A stretch of DNA of 64,000 bases, taken from Haliscomenobacter sp. GTDB lineage: Bacteria > Bacteroidota > Bacteroidia > Chitinophagales > Saprospiraceae. The notes beneath the pieces were generated by a model. That model was not told the origin of the DNA. It saw nothing but the letters and a program-made list of their open reading frames with translations, and did not search any database. The number at the start of each line of letters is the position of its first letter. Position 1 is the first letter of the stretch. This document shows, one piece after another, positions 43,556-52,326 of the stretch. Position numbers and translations under genes: made by a program. The DNA lies in assembly GCA_016707205.1 (NCBI GenBank), contig JADJHZ010000005.1, forward strand, positions 310,001-374,000. Reading direction: 5' to 3'.

Positions 43556-44275
43556 ATGTGGGATAAAAAGCGGGTTGCGGGATCAGGTTTGATTCACGAG
43601 TATGTATTGGGGCTCACCTCCGAAGAGGAGAATGAGGAGATGGAGATGTTGCTGCAAAAAGACCTGGCCCTGCAGCGCGAGGTAACGGCGCTGAAGCAAA
43701 ACCTGCTCCATTACGCCAAGACCCATACGCCCCTTGTTCCTGCTTCCGCCGGGGCAGAAATCCGGCGTGCCAAACCGAAGGCCAGATACGCTTCCCTGGC
43801 TCTCCTGGCTATTGTCGCTTCCATGCTGGTGTTTTTCTATGCCGTCTGGACACGGCAATCGTCCCAGTTGCGAAGCCTGAGGCAGGAACTTGCTTCGTGC
43901 GAAGAGAACCAGGATAATAGCCGGGCGGTCGCTCAACTCTTCTCCCAAATCGCCCCGAAAGGAACGCTTCCTGTCACCTTGCAGGGTACGCAGCTTGCCC
44001 CAGGCTCCCGTTCCGTTGTTTTCTGGAATCCCACAAAAAAAACGGCCTGGCTGAATCCGGGCGACCTGCCCGCGCCTCCTCCCGGGCATCAGTACCAGGT
44101 TTGGGCGGATGTTGATGGGGAAATGATTCCCTTAGGGCTAATCCAGCCGGATGGCGGCGACTTGCACCAGATTCAATACGTGTCGCAAGCTGCCAGCTTA
44201 AATATAACCATTGAACCCCTCGGAGGCAGCGACCACCCAACCGTTTCCAAACTTATGGCAAGCGGAATAATCTAA
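43556..44275 (+). CDS. RskA-like anti-sigma factor
   Basis: 239 residues. An N-terminal zinc-less anti-sigma region (GLIHEYVLGLTSEEENEEME) is followed by one membrane helix (SLALLAIVASMLVFFYAVW), a short coiled coil and an RskA-type periplasmic domain (LAPGSRSVVFWNPTKKTAWL, HQYQVWADVDGEMIPLGLI). RskA family proteins hold an ECF sigma factor at the membrane. No sigma factor gene is adjacent, which is unusual; the partner must be elsewhere. Confidence 0.8.
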   Translation: MWDKKRVAGSGLIHEYVLGLTSEEENEEMEMLLQKDLALQREVTALKQNLLHYAKTHTPLVPASAGAEIRRAKPKARYASLALLAIVASMLVFFYAVWTRQSSQLRSLRQELASCEENQDNSRAVAQLFSQIAPKGTLPVTLQGTQLAPGSRSVVFWNPTKKTAWLNPGDLPAPPPGHQYQVWADVDGEMIPLGLIQPDGGDLHQIQYVSQAASLNITIEPLGGSDHPTVSKLMASGII

Positions 44276-44313
44276 CCTCATCTATGCTCTCCTGTTAAGC
44301 GAAAATTAAAAAA

Positions 44314-44361
44314 TAAAAAAAAATGCTCCGGCTGTTTGCCGTTTTGCATTTTTTTTGCATT
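44314..44361 (+). terminator. Terminator after the anti-sigma gene
   Basis: An A-run followed by ATGC (44315-44325) pairs with GCATTTTTTTT (44346-44356), with CGGC/GCCG inside. It lies in a 292-base stretch (44276-44567) with no other recognisable gene. Confidence 0.5.
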
Positions 44362-44567
44362 TTCGCTCTCGTTCTGATCCTAGTTCAGGTATTTTGCTGA
44401 ACATATCCAAAAGTCTTTTGGATCCCATCTCGAGTCAACCTGTTTTCCAGGCGCATCAGACCCTTTTTTATTTTTTTAGCACCTCAGTTGAGCGTACAGA
44501 GCCCATGGACATTCTACGCTGCGGATGTCATAATCTGTTTTATAACGCACTCTAAATCAAATCGGTC

Positions 44568-44663
44568 ATGCTCGTTCTTTACATTGTTTTGGCAGCTTTC
44601 GTCCTGGGAGGTGGGATCATCCTAAGCCTGGATAACCTGGCTTCGCGCGGTCGTAGAATTTAA
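44568..44663 (+). CDS. Small membrane peptide (31 aa)
   Basis: MLVLYIVLAAFVLGGGIILS then LDNLASRGRRI. One hydrophobic helix with Gly-rich middle and basic end. Family and function unknown. It lies between the anti-sigma gene and the convergent lepA, with an inverted repeat just after it. Confidence 0.4.
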   Translation: MLVLYIVLAAFVLGGGIILSLDNLASRGRRI

Positions 44664-44722
44664 TCGGGTTCTTATTCCCTGATTGTCCCCCCACCCTTTT
44701 ACATCGAATTCGTTGCATGCAT

Positions 44723-44779
44723 GGGCTGAATCTTTCCCGCTTAATAACAAATCATACCCTTTGGGAAAAGGTTCAGCCC
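44723..44779. repeat. Inverted repeat, possible terminator or RNA hairpin
   Basis: GGGCTGAATCTTTCCC (44723-44738) pairs with GGGAAAAGGTTCAGCCC (44763-44779) with one mismatch and one bulge. There is no T-run after it, so it is not a standard terminator. Confidence 0.4.
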
Positions 44780-44910
44780 GTGTTCCTGCAAATGGGAGCA
44801 CACTCCCGGTAAGCGGAACAAAAAACACTTAAAACATAGGCGCCAAAGGCCGCAATGCCTTACAAAGCGCCATTCCCTTTTCCGCCCCGGCCCCCTGCTG
44901 GGGCGGAATT

Positions 44911-46703
44911 TTAGTTATTGAGTTTAAGCACCTCCAGGAAGGCTTTCTGAGGCACTTCGACGCTGCCGATCTGGCGCATCCGTTTTTTACCCTCTTTTTG
45001 TTTCTCCAGCAGCTTTCGCTTTCGGGTAATATCCCCGCCATAACACTTGGAGGTTACGTCCTTGCGAAGCGCAGAGATTGTCTCCCGGGCAATGATCTTT
45101 GCCCCTACCGCCGCCTGAATAGCGATTACAAATTGCTGGCGGGGCAAAAGGTCTTTCAAGCGGGTGCAGATCTTCCGCCCAAACGCTTCGGCTTTTTCCC
45201 TATGGACCAGGGCAGAAAGCGCATCTACATTTTCGCTATTTAGTTTGATATCCAGCTTGACCAGATCCGACATCCGGTAGTCGATCATATAATAATCAAA
45301 AGAAGCATACCCTCTTGAAATGGACTTCAGGCGGTCGTAAAAATCAAATACGATCTCCGCCAGGGGCATTTCAAAGGTCAGCTCCACCCGGTCGGTGGTC
45401 AGGTAATGCTGACGGACCAATATCCCGCGCTTTTCCATCGACAAGGACATGATGGCGCCGATATATTCCGGTTTGGTGATGATCTGCGCCCGGATGTATG
45501 GTTCTTCCACGTAATCCAGCCTCGAAGAGTCTGGTAAGTCGGTCGGCGTTCGGACCACCAACTCCTCCCCCTTCGTGGTAAACGCGTTGTAGGAAACGTT
45601 GGGAACCGTAGTGATCACTTCCATATTGAATTCCCTCGACAGGCGTTCCTGGACGATCTCGAGGTGCAGCATGCCCAGAAAGCCGCAACGAAATCCAAAG
45701 CCCAGGGCGATAGAGGTTTCGGGCTCAAATACCAGGGACGCATCGTTGAGCTGGAGTTTTTCCAGACTGTCCCGAAGGTCTTCGTAATCGTCGTTATCGA
45801 TTGGGAAAATCCCGGCAAACACCATGGGTTTTACGTCTTCAAACCCCCGGATAGCGTTTTTGCTTGGGTTATCGACGAGCGTAAGGGTATCGCCGACCTT
45901 AACCTCTTTGGAGTTTTTGATCCCTGTGATAATATACCCCACGTTTCCGACGCTCAACTCCTGCTTTGGGATCTGATTGATCTGGAGGATGCCGATCTCC
46001 TCTGCATTGTATTCCTTCCCGATATGAAAAAACCGCACCTTGTCGCCTTTGCGCAAAGTGCCATTGAAGATCCGGAAATAAATGACCACCCCCCGGAAGG
46101 CGTTGAATACCGAATCAAAAATCAAGGCTTCCAGAGGCGCCTCCGGATCCCCCTTGGGCGGGGGGATGCGGTTTACGATGCCCGCCATGATTTCTTCCAC
46201 GCCTTGGCCGGTCCGGCCGCTTGCCAGAAGAATGTCCTCTTTTTTACATCCGATCAGGTCGATGATCTGGTCCGACACCTCGTCGATCATCGCGCTTTCC
46301 ATATCGATTTTGTTGAGAATGGGGATAATTTCCAGGTCGTGGTCTATCGCCAGATACAGGTTGGAAATAGTCTGAGCCTGAATCCCCTGAGAGGCGTCTA
46401 CCAGGAGCAAAGCGCCTTCGCATGCTGCAATAGACCTGGAAACCTCGTACGAAAAATCAACGTGGCCGGGCGTATCGATCAGATTAAACGTGTATACCTC
46501 CCCATCCGTGTGGGGATAGTATAATTGAATGGCATGGCTTTTAATGGTAATGCCGCGTTCGCGCTCCAGGTCCATGTTGTCCAGCGCCTGATCGACCATC
46601 TGCCGCTTGTCGATGGTTCGGGTGAACTCCAATAGGCGGTCTGAAAGCGTACTCTTCCCGTGGTCAATATGCGCAATGACACAAAAATTCCGGATGTTTT
46701 CAT
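44911..46703 (-). CDS. lepA: Elongation factor 4 (LepA), frameshift after the start codon
   Basis: About 597 residues once repaired. LepA is a GTPase that remodels or back-translocates ribosomes. The uninterrupted frame starts only at 46632 (MEFTRTIDKRQMVDQALDNM). The missing N-terminus, with NIRNFCVIAHIDHGKSTLSD (P-loop), is present one frame over. The ATG at 46703 followed by AAAA instead of AAAAA (46697-46700 on the plus strand) explains it: one more A gives MKNIRNF, the normal LepA start. Switch motifs ERGITIKSH and DTPGHVDF and the C-terminal RKRKLLEKQKEGKKRM are intact. Confidence 0.93.
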
Positions 46704-46943
46704 ATTCCCTCTACTATTCACTACAGCCTCGCTAAAACGCTCTGAAAACGGCGGCATTTTCAATTCCGCCTGGAGCAGCCGAGGCCTTTTTCAGCGTGCA
46801 AATTAGCTAAAAAAACCATGCTGTTCCGGGTTCATTTCCTTTTTTCCCTCAATATCCTGAGAGGCAATCCGGATTCGCCCATGCGAAAGAAGGCATGGCA
46901 GATCCCGCCCGGAAAGGCGCCGCAGAAGCAGCCTGGCGCCGCC

Positions 46944-47686
46944 TCAAATGAGGTTTTTGGAGATTTTCCGGTTGGCCGGTTCTTTTTTGCGGGTCTCTTT
47001 GAGTTCAAAACTGAATTTTTCTTCCAGAAGTTCCTGATACTTGACCCGGTCAAACATATACAGACGGGCGGGCCGGTGCGCAACCCCTTCCTGGATTTCA
47101 CCCAAATCGATCAACAGTCCCATGGAAAGAATCTTTTCCTGAAATTCCGCTTATCCAGTTCCGTTTCCAAAATCGCTTCATAGAGGTGCTGCAACTCCGT
47201 CAACGTGAACTTCGGGGGAAGGAGTTCAAATCCAACCGGACGGGAACGCACCAACCATTTCAACCGGTGAAAACATCCCCGGAGAATCTCGTTGTGGTCA
47301 AAGCCCAAACGCCCAATCGTCGAAACGGAATGCCATTGCGCCTGGGAGGCGATCGACGAGACCTGCAACGCGTAGTTGCTGATCTTGATCAACGAAAAAT
47401 AAGCCACCGTGATCACCCGTCCAAACTCATGCCGGTCGATTGCGCTAAAGGTATGCACCTGCTCCAGGTAGACGTTCCGCAAACCGGTCAGTTCATACAA
47501 AACCCGCTTGGCTGCCGTTTCCAGATCCTCGTTGGGATATACGAAATAGCCAGGCAACGCCCAGTAGCCAAAATAGGGCTCCTCCGCCCGTTTGATTAAA
47601 AGCACTTTCAGGTCTCCCTCGTCAAAACCAAAAATCACGTTGTCGACCGTAAAAGATGCCTTGAGATAACTATCAAAATTGATCAT
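46944..47686 (-). CDS. Nudix-type transcriptional regulator (NrtR-like), frame disrupted
   Basis: About 248 residues once repaired. The N-terminal Nudix-like domain (VLLIKRAEEPYFGYWALPGY) has a degenerate Nudix box (ETAAKRVLYELTGL), typical of NrtR-type regulators that bind sugar or NAD-derived ligands. The winged helix starts at FTLTELQHLYEAILE and continues one frame over as LSMGLLIDLGEIQEGVAHRP and YMFDRVKYQELL, ending at 46944. One base is missing in a four-base T-run (47134-47137). The ATG at 47686 fits; an upstream GTG at 47722 is less likely. A palindromic operator candidate lies 160 bases upstream. Confidence 0.82.
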
Positions 47687-47722
47687 ACCGCTCTCCGGTT
47701 TTTCTCCAAAGCCATTTTTCAC

Positions 47723-47812
47723 ACCCTACTGGACATTTTTGGGACGAGACCATCCAGGTTTACCAAACCTGGATGGTCTGGATGCCCGGAAAACGAAAAT
47801 GCCCGGTAGGGT
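47723..47812. repeat. Palindromic repeat, family 2 copy B
   Basis: The inner pair AGACCATCCAGGTTT (47747-47761) and AAACCTGGATGGTCT (47765-47779) resembles copy A's centre. Outer arms ACCCTACTGGACATTTTT and AAAATGCCCGGTAGGGT are inverted copies. Both copies share CTACTGGACATTTT ends and a GGATGCC(C/T)GGAAAA segment. Confidence 0.75.
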
Positions 47813-47846
47813 GCATTTCCCTTCTCTGGAAGGAAAGATCATAATT

Positions 47847-47863
47847 AGTGTAAAAATTACACT
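47847..47863. promoter_or_regulatory. Candidate operator of the Nudix-type regulator
   Basis: AGTGTAA-AAA-TTACACT is a perfect 7-bp inverted repeat with a 3-base centre. NrtR-like regulators of Bacteroidota are known to bind AT-rich palindromes of this kind. It is in the divergent space upstream of the regulator gene, so autoregulation is likely. No sugar-use operon is adjacent. Confidence 0.5.
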
Positions 47864-48088
47864 TTTTCTTTCAAATAAAAAGAAAAACCAGATTCAACAT
47901 ATTGGAATAGGAAAAAAAATAAATCCAAAGGTAATTCAATCGAAAGTGCCTTTCCCAGAACAAAATTGCAAGACGATTGAGAAACCCTCAAAGCCATACC
48001 CCGCCTTAGCCGTTCCAAAAGGCGCCTATACTCCGCGGCATCACATTAGACTTGTTCCGGCGGGATCATCGCGGGTTTAAAATGGCTC

Positions 48089-48205
48089 TTTTCCGCCCAC
48101 ACGGTGCCTTTTTTCGGTCACGTAGCTGGGCTTGCTCCCTCAAAAAGTCTTCGTGTGGACGGAAAATATTAATATGCCGACAGAAAGTGGTCGTAAACCA
48201 CTTTC
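48089..48205. repeat. Two adjacent foldback structures in a gene-free stretch
   Basis: TTTTCCGCCCACACG (48089-48103) pairs with CGTGTGGACGGAAAA (48152-48166) with one mismatch. A separate perfect hairpin GAAAGTGG/CCACTTTC follows (48183-48190 with 48198-48205). They lie in the gene-free stretch 47864-48259, where I see no coding sequence. Confidence 0.45.
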
Positions 48206-48259
48206 TCGCCGGAATAGTTCATTTTTCCCACCCCGCTGACCCGTCGCAACAAGTCCATT

Positions 48260-48985
48260 CTAATTTGGTGGCGGCGTTGGGGTAGTCCCGGAAAAATCAA
48301 GGTAGGGCTCCAGTTTCTCCCAAGCCTCCATCGACGCGACCGGAATCGGGAACAAGTCCTCTAAAGACCGGAACGGGCCGTGGTGCTGCCGGTAAGCGGT
48401 CAGAGTTTTTGCCAGTTTGTACCCTATATACGGATGGCTCTTCATCTCCTCTTCTCCGAGCAGGTTGATAGCCAGTTTTTTGGGAGCAGTGGTCAGGATT
48501 AGGCAAGGCCGGATTTTTTGGAAGGTGGAATCGGGCAAACCATAGGTTCGGCTAACCATCATAAAAGGAATAAGCGCTTGAAATACCGGGTCGGTCATTC
48601 CGTATAGCTTCCGAACGGACTCCGCATGGCGGAACTTACCCCCTTTTTGCAGATAGCGTTCCCAATTTCTCGCCAGATAGGAAGTTACGCCCATGGCTTC
48701 GAGCTGTGCTGCCGTAACCAGATTGGGGTCAAATCGGACCGGCTTCAGCGGTTTTTTCTGATGCAGCTGGGATTTACCGGGTTTCTGAAACGAAGGGCGT
48801 TCCAGTTTTTCCAAATGCTGCTGCAACCATTCCCGGTCCTCCCCAGCAAGCGAAGGGGGTTCTGTCTTTCCTTGCACCCCCCATTCAGGAGCGGCAAACA
48901 AAACGACGGCAACAGCGAGGGTCAACAGCAAAGCCCGTCGTTCGGCAGGAGAAAAATATCCAAAGCTTTTCAAATTCCATTTCAT
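48260..48985 (-). CDS. Helix-hairpin-helix protein, ComEA-like
   Basis: 241 residues from the ATG at 48985 (MKWNLKSFGYFSPAERRALL). One N-terminal membrane helix (LLLTLAVAVVLFAAPEWG) is followed by a Pro/Lys-rich linker and repeated helix-hairpin-helix units (DPNLVTAAQLEAMGV, NLLGEEEMKSHPYIGYKLAK, FRSLEDLFPIPV). ComEA-like proteins bind DNA in the periplasm and pass it to ComEC. The comEC gene ends 10 bases before this start, on the same strand, which supports the role. Confidence 0.82.
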   Translation of the reverse strand: MKWNLKSFGYFSPAERRALLLTLAVAVVLFAAPEWGVQGKTEPPSLAGEDREWLQQHLEKLERPSFQKPGKSQLHQKKPLKPVRFDPNLVTAAQLEAMGVTSYLARNWERYLQKGGKFRHAESVRKLYGMTDPVFQALIPFMMVSRTYGLPDSTFQKIRPCLILTTAPKKLAINLLGEEEMKSHPYIGYKLAKTLTAYRQHHGPFRSLEDLFPIPVASMEAWEKLEPYLDFSGTTPTPPPN

Positions 48986-48995
48986 AATCAGGGGT

Positions 48996-51077
48996 TTAAA
49001 AGTTCTTTTTCCATGCGCCTTGGTCCGGAGTAGACCAAAAAACAACCTTATTGTCTTTAAAAAACCGCGCGTAATACTTCCGTTTACCCGGATCATTGCT
49101 TCCATCGGCGATGACCAGCTGGGCGGGCATCCGCCCTTCCAACCCTTTCTTGGGAAGAAACGGGCTATTGCGCAAAATCCAGTAATCGGCGCCTTCCGGA
49201 GGGAGTATGTCTTTTCCTCCTTCGCCATCCCAAAAAAAGAACCGTTTACCATTGAAGACGACCAGGGGGCCGGATTGGGGAAGGTTACCCGATGCCGCTT
49301 TTTCCTGGAAGGTTCGCTGGGAAATGCGATCCGGCTTTTTTTTCAGATGGAATGCTCTGGTCTGAGATAAAATCTGCGCAGTGTCGCCGGCTTGAAAAAC
49401 AACGGCATCCCGGCCGTTCCAGAATTCCGTCACCGAACTTTTCCCTACGGCGAAACAAATGACTTCACGGGTTTCTGCTTGGTCCAAACGGAAAAAAAAT
49501 CGTGCGCCGGCGCCTGTTGCTATAAGGCAAGCCAAAATCCAAATCCAGATTTTTTGGGGACGAAAAAAAGCGATCGCAGCGGCGCCGAGCAAAAGATACC
49601 ACCAAAGGGCCTCCCAAGGTTCAAGCCAGCCCCTCGATGCAAGCCAGCGGCAAAAAAGCATTTGTTCCAGTGCTGCAAACAAAATTCGTATACTCCAATC
49701 CAGGAGCCAGCCCAGGCTCCAAGCCATACCTGGAACCCCGCCCAAAACCACCAGCGCCAGCCCCAACCCCTGAACCGCCGCGCCAAGAGGCACCGCCACC
49801 CAGCCGGAAAGCCAGAACCAGGTGGGAAACTGATGGAAGTAAAATACGCTCAAAGGACCCGTCGCTAATTGAGCGGCGATGCCAACAGCGGTCATTTTCC
49901 AAAAATAATCGGCAGCCAGCGTCTTGAAATGCAGCAACCGATACACGGGAGGCTCCAACAGGACAATCCCCGCAACGGCAAGATAAGAGAGCTGAAAGCC
50001 GATATCGAACAACCATTGCGGATTGTATAACAGCAACATGAAAGCCGACCCACTCAGCGTATTCCAAATATTTCCGGGCCGGTTGATGGTTTTCCCCATC
50101 AGGAGCCAGCTAAACATCACCGCCGCACGTAGTACCGATGCGCCTGCCCCGCATAGAATAGCATACCCCCAAATGCCGCCAAGTTGCGTTCCGGACCGCA
50201 CCGCCATCCCCCATCTGCCCGGCAAGGGAACTTTTCCCAGTATCCACGACAGGCACCACGCCACCATACCAACGTGCAGGCCAGATACGGAAAGAATATG
50301 CATGGCGCCGGTTTTACTGAACGCATTCAGAACCTCCCGGTCCAATCGCTCCCGATTTCCAAGGATCAGAGCGGCGCCGATGGCATAGCGCTGGGGGTCC
50401 GGCAACGCGTTCCGAAGCTGCTTCAGGCAATATGCCCTGCCAGAAAAAAGAACCGCCTTCCACCCCCGGACCCGCTCCTCCCGCAGGGCCATCCACCCGG
50501 CAGCCGGGACAAAAGCCTGAAAATGAATACCCTGCCGCCGAAGATATGCGGCGTAATTAAACGCCTCCGGATTGGAGTTGTCCGGTATCCGGCTCAACCG
50601 ACCGGCGACAGCCAATAGCTCCCCTGCGGATGGAATCTTATGACCCTCCGGCTTTAGGTAAAGCAAAACGCTTCCCCGAACCGCGTATTGGGTATCTGGA
50701 TTCGGGCCTGCCGTTAGGACCTGCGCAAAAACCCTCCAGGAGTTCTTCCCCGTCTTTGCTTCCTCCACCAGCACCTTCCCATAAAACTGCTCCAAATGAA
50801 GCCGCTCAAAGTGCCCCGAAGGAGGGCCTTCTGCAATCGACTGCCGCCTCCATACGCCCAGCAGGAAAAATGCCGCCCAACACCACACCGAAAAAAGAAA
50901 TGCAAGCCGGTAGGCAAGTTTCTGAAAACCCGTCCATACCGCAAGGCCGGCAGCTCCTGCCAGTATCGGCAATACCCCGCCGGATGGAGGAATCCATGCG
51001 CTGCCGTATTCCGAAGCCAGAATACCAAGACTAAATACCAACAAAATAGTAAGGAAAGGAAACTCCCGCCAATTCAT
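48996..51077 (-). CDS. comEC: ComEC/Rec2 family DNA-uptake channel
   Basis: 693 residues with about 10 membrane helices. The N-terminal DUF4131-like region is followed by the ComEC core (GAALILGNRERLDREVLNAF, SKTGAMHILSVSGLHVGMVA, GAGASVLRAAVMFSW). The C-terminal part is a reduced metallo-beta-lactamase-like region, as in other Bacteroidota. ComEC forms the inner-membrane channel for single-stranded DNA in natural transformation. It is probably cotranscribed with the ComEA-like gene. Confidence 0.9.
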   Translation of the reverse strand: MNWREFPFLTILLVFSLGILASEYGSAWIPPSGGVLPILAGAAGLAVWTGFQKLAYRLAFLFSVWCWAAFFLLGVWRRQSIAEGPPSGHFERLHLEQFYGKVLVEEAKTGKNSWRVFAQVLTAGPNPDTQYAVRGSVLLYLKPEGHKIPSAGELLAVAGRLSRIPDNSNPEAFNYAAYLRRQGIHFQAFVPAAGWMALREERVRGWKAVLFSGRAYCLKQLRNALPDPQRYAIGAALILGNRERLDREVLNAFSKTGAMHILSVSGLHVGMVAWCLSWILGKVPLPGRWGMAVRSGTQLGGIWGYAILCGAGASVLRAAVMFSWLLMGKTINRPGNIWNTLSGSAFMLLLYNPQWLFDIGFQLSYLAVAGIVLLEPPVYRLLHFKTLAADYFWKMTAVGIAAQLATGPLSVFYFHQFPTWFWLSGWVAVPLGAAVQGLGLALVVLGGVPGMAWSLGWLLDWSIRILFAALEQMLFCRWLASRGWLEPWEALWWYLLLGAAAIAFFRPQKIWIWILACLIATGAGARFFFRLDQAETREVICFAVGKSSVTEFWNGRDAVVFQAGDTAQILSQTRAFHLKKKPDRISQRTFQEKAASGNLPQSGPLVVFNGKRFFFWDGEGGKDILPPEGADYWILRNSPFLPKKGLEGRMPAQLVIADGSNDPGKRKYYARFFKDNKVVFWSTPDQGAWKKNF

Positions 51078-51173
51078 ATCCTGGGGTTTTGACGGGTGCT
51101 ATACAAACGATTTGTGTTCAAATATACATAGTAAACACAAAAAATGCAATAGCCTTGGGTGCGTTTTTTAAAT

Positions 51174-51204
51174 TTTGAGCACAAGGGCTTTAATCTTACC
51201 TTCG
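51174..51204 (+). promoter_or_regulatory. Promoter of the GNAT gene
   Basis: -33 TTTG (51174-51177), 19 bases, -7 TACCTTCG (51197-51204; one mismatch to TAnnTTTG). It supports the downstream ATG at 51235, since the alternative ATG at 51175 overlaps the promoter. Confidence 0.6.
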
Positions 51205-51234
51205 CAACAACAACTTAAACGGGCAACCGCGTAT

Positions 51235-51813
51235 ATGAAAGCTTCTCTTTTAGAGCTTGAAACCGTTCTGATAACGAAACGAACCGTCGTGCGGCGATTC
51301 AGGGAACACGAAGGCAACGTGTTCTTCCACCTGATGGGTGAAAATAGCCCATTCCTCCAGGATGTTCAGCCCGAGGTGCTTCCGCCGATAAGCAACCCGG
51401 AGGAGGCGGAGTTTTTTGTTCGTGGCTGCCTCGCAGCTTGGCTCCGGCAGGAAGCGTTTCACTATGCGATATGGGATAAAGATAGCGCCGACTTGATCGG
51501 ATATGTGGCTTTTCACCCGATAGATTGGTCCTTGCCCAAAGCGGCCATCACCGGCTTTATCGACAAAAACAGACAAGGCAAAGGCTACATGCCGGAAGTG
51601 CTTCAATCCCTGTTCCCTTTCGCCTTCCAGCAAGCCGGCCTGGAAAAACTCACCCTTCTGGTCAGCACCGAAAACACAGCCGCTCAGCGCCTGGCACGCA
51701 AATGCGGTTTTCAGCGGGAGGGCGACCTTAGGGAAGAAATACGCAGGAAAAGCGGAGAACCCCTGGACTTGCTGCTCTTTGGCTTGACCAAAAGCACCTA
51801 CCAAAAAGTTTAA
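51235..51813 (+). CDS. GNAT family N-acetyltransferase (RimJ/RimL-like)
   Basis: 192 residues. The acetyl-CoA-binding stretch reads FIDKNRQGKGYMPEVLQSL, followed by LVSTENTAAQRLARKCGFQR, the usual RimJ/RimL-type ending. Substrate unknown, possibly a protein N-terminus or an amine. The start was set by the promoter position. Its last 4 bases overlap the end of the convergent YraN-like gene. Confidence 0.85.
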   Translation: MKASLLELETVLITKRTVVRRFREHEGNVFFHLMGENSPFLQDVQPEVLPPISNPEEAEFFVRGCLAAWLRQEAFHYAIWDKDSADLIGYVAFHPIDWSLPKAAITGFIDKNRQGKGYMPEVLQSLFPFAFQQAGLEKLTLLVSTENTAAQRLARKCGFQREGDLREEIRRKSGEPLDLLLFGLTKSTYQKV

Positions 51814-52175
51814 CCCAGGCCAGGAAAGAATGCATCCGGCAAATGCGCCGTGTGGAAATCTTTGCCCGAGAACAGAATGGAAATCACATCAAAGCGCACC
51901 TCGCCGGCATGCGCGTTTTGGTCGCAGAAGAAAGAGGCTGCCGATGCCAAAAAAGCTTGTTTGCGCCTCCCCACAAAGTTCTCCGGAGCGCCAAATCGCT
52001 CGGAAGCCCGGGTTTTGACTTCGACAAATACCAGAACCCCCGAGTCTTCCGCAATAAGGTCTACTTCCGCTTTTTTGTAACGCCAATTGCGCTCCAAAAT
52101 CCGGTATCCTTTGTCCAATAAATATTGAGCGGCGATATCTTCTCCCCGCTTGCCCAACTCGTGTTTTGAGGCCAT
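51810..52175 (-). CDS. YraN family endonuclease-like protein (UPF0102)
   Basis: 121 residues with the family pattern: GKRGEDIAAQYLLDKGYRIL, RNWRYKKAEVDLIAEDSGVL (the E...D nuclease residues) and VFVEVKTRAS (the ExK). It has a restriction-endonuclease-like fold. Its role is not firmly known; in other bacteria members sit beside DNA-processing or ribosomal RNA methylase genes. Confidence 0.88.
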   Translation of the reverse strand: MASKHELGKRGEDIAAQYLLDKGYRILERNWRYKKAEVDLIAEDSGVLVFVEVKTRASERFGAPENFVGRRKQAFLASAASFFCDQNAHAGEVRFDVISILFSGKDFHTAHLPDAFFPGLG

Positions 52176-52242
52176 GTTTTCGCCGGCTTTCGAATGAAGC
52201 GCTTTTTGACTCTCTGAAGGTACGGCTTACCCGGCAAAAAAA

Positions 52243-52271
52243 TAAAAAAGCGGGAGCCTCTTTGCTCCCGC
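52243..52271 (-). terminator. Terminator of the first giant surface-protein gene
   Basis: GCGGGAGC (52250-52257) pairs with GCTCCCGC (52264-52271). Minus strand continues CTTTTTTATTTTTTT. It starts about 56 bases after the gene's stop codon. Confidence 0.8.
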
Positions 52272-52326
52272 CTCATTCCGTCCATAAACAACTATGAAAA
52301 GCGTATTCTTGGCGGGGTTTTCGTTT

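Noticed and set aside
48052..48285. 77-aa plus-strand frame in the gap before the ComEA-like gene
   Set aside because: It runs through two inverted repeats and has no promoter or sensible protein pattern.
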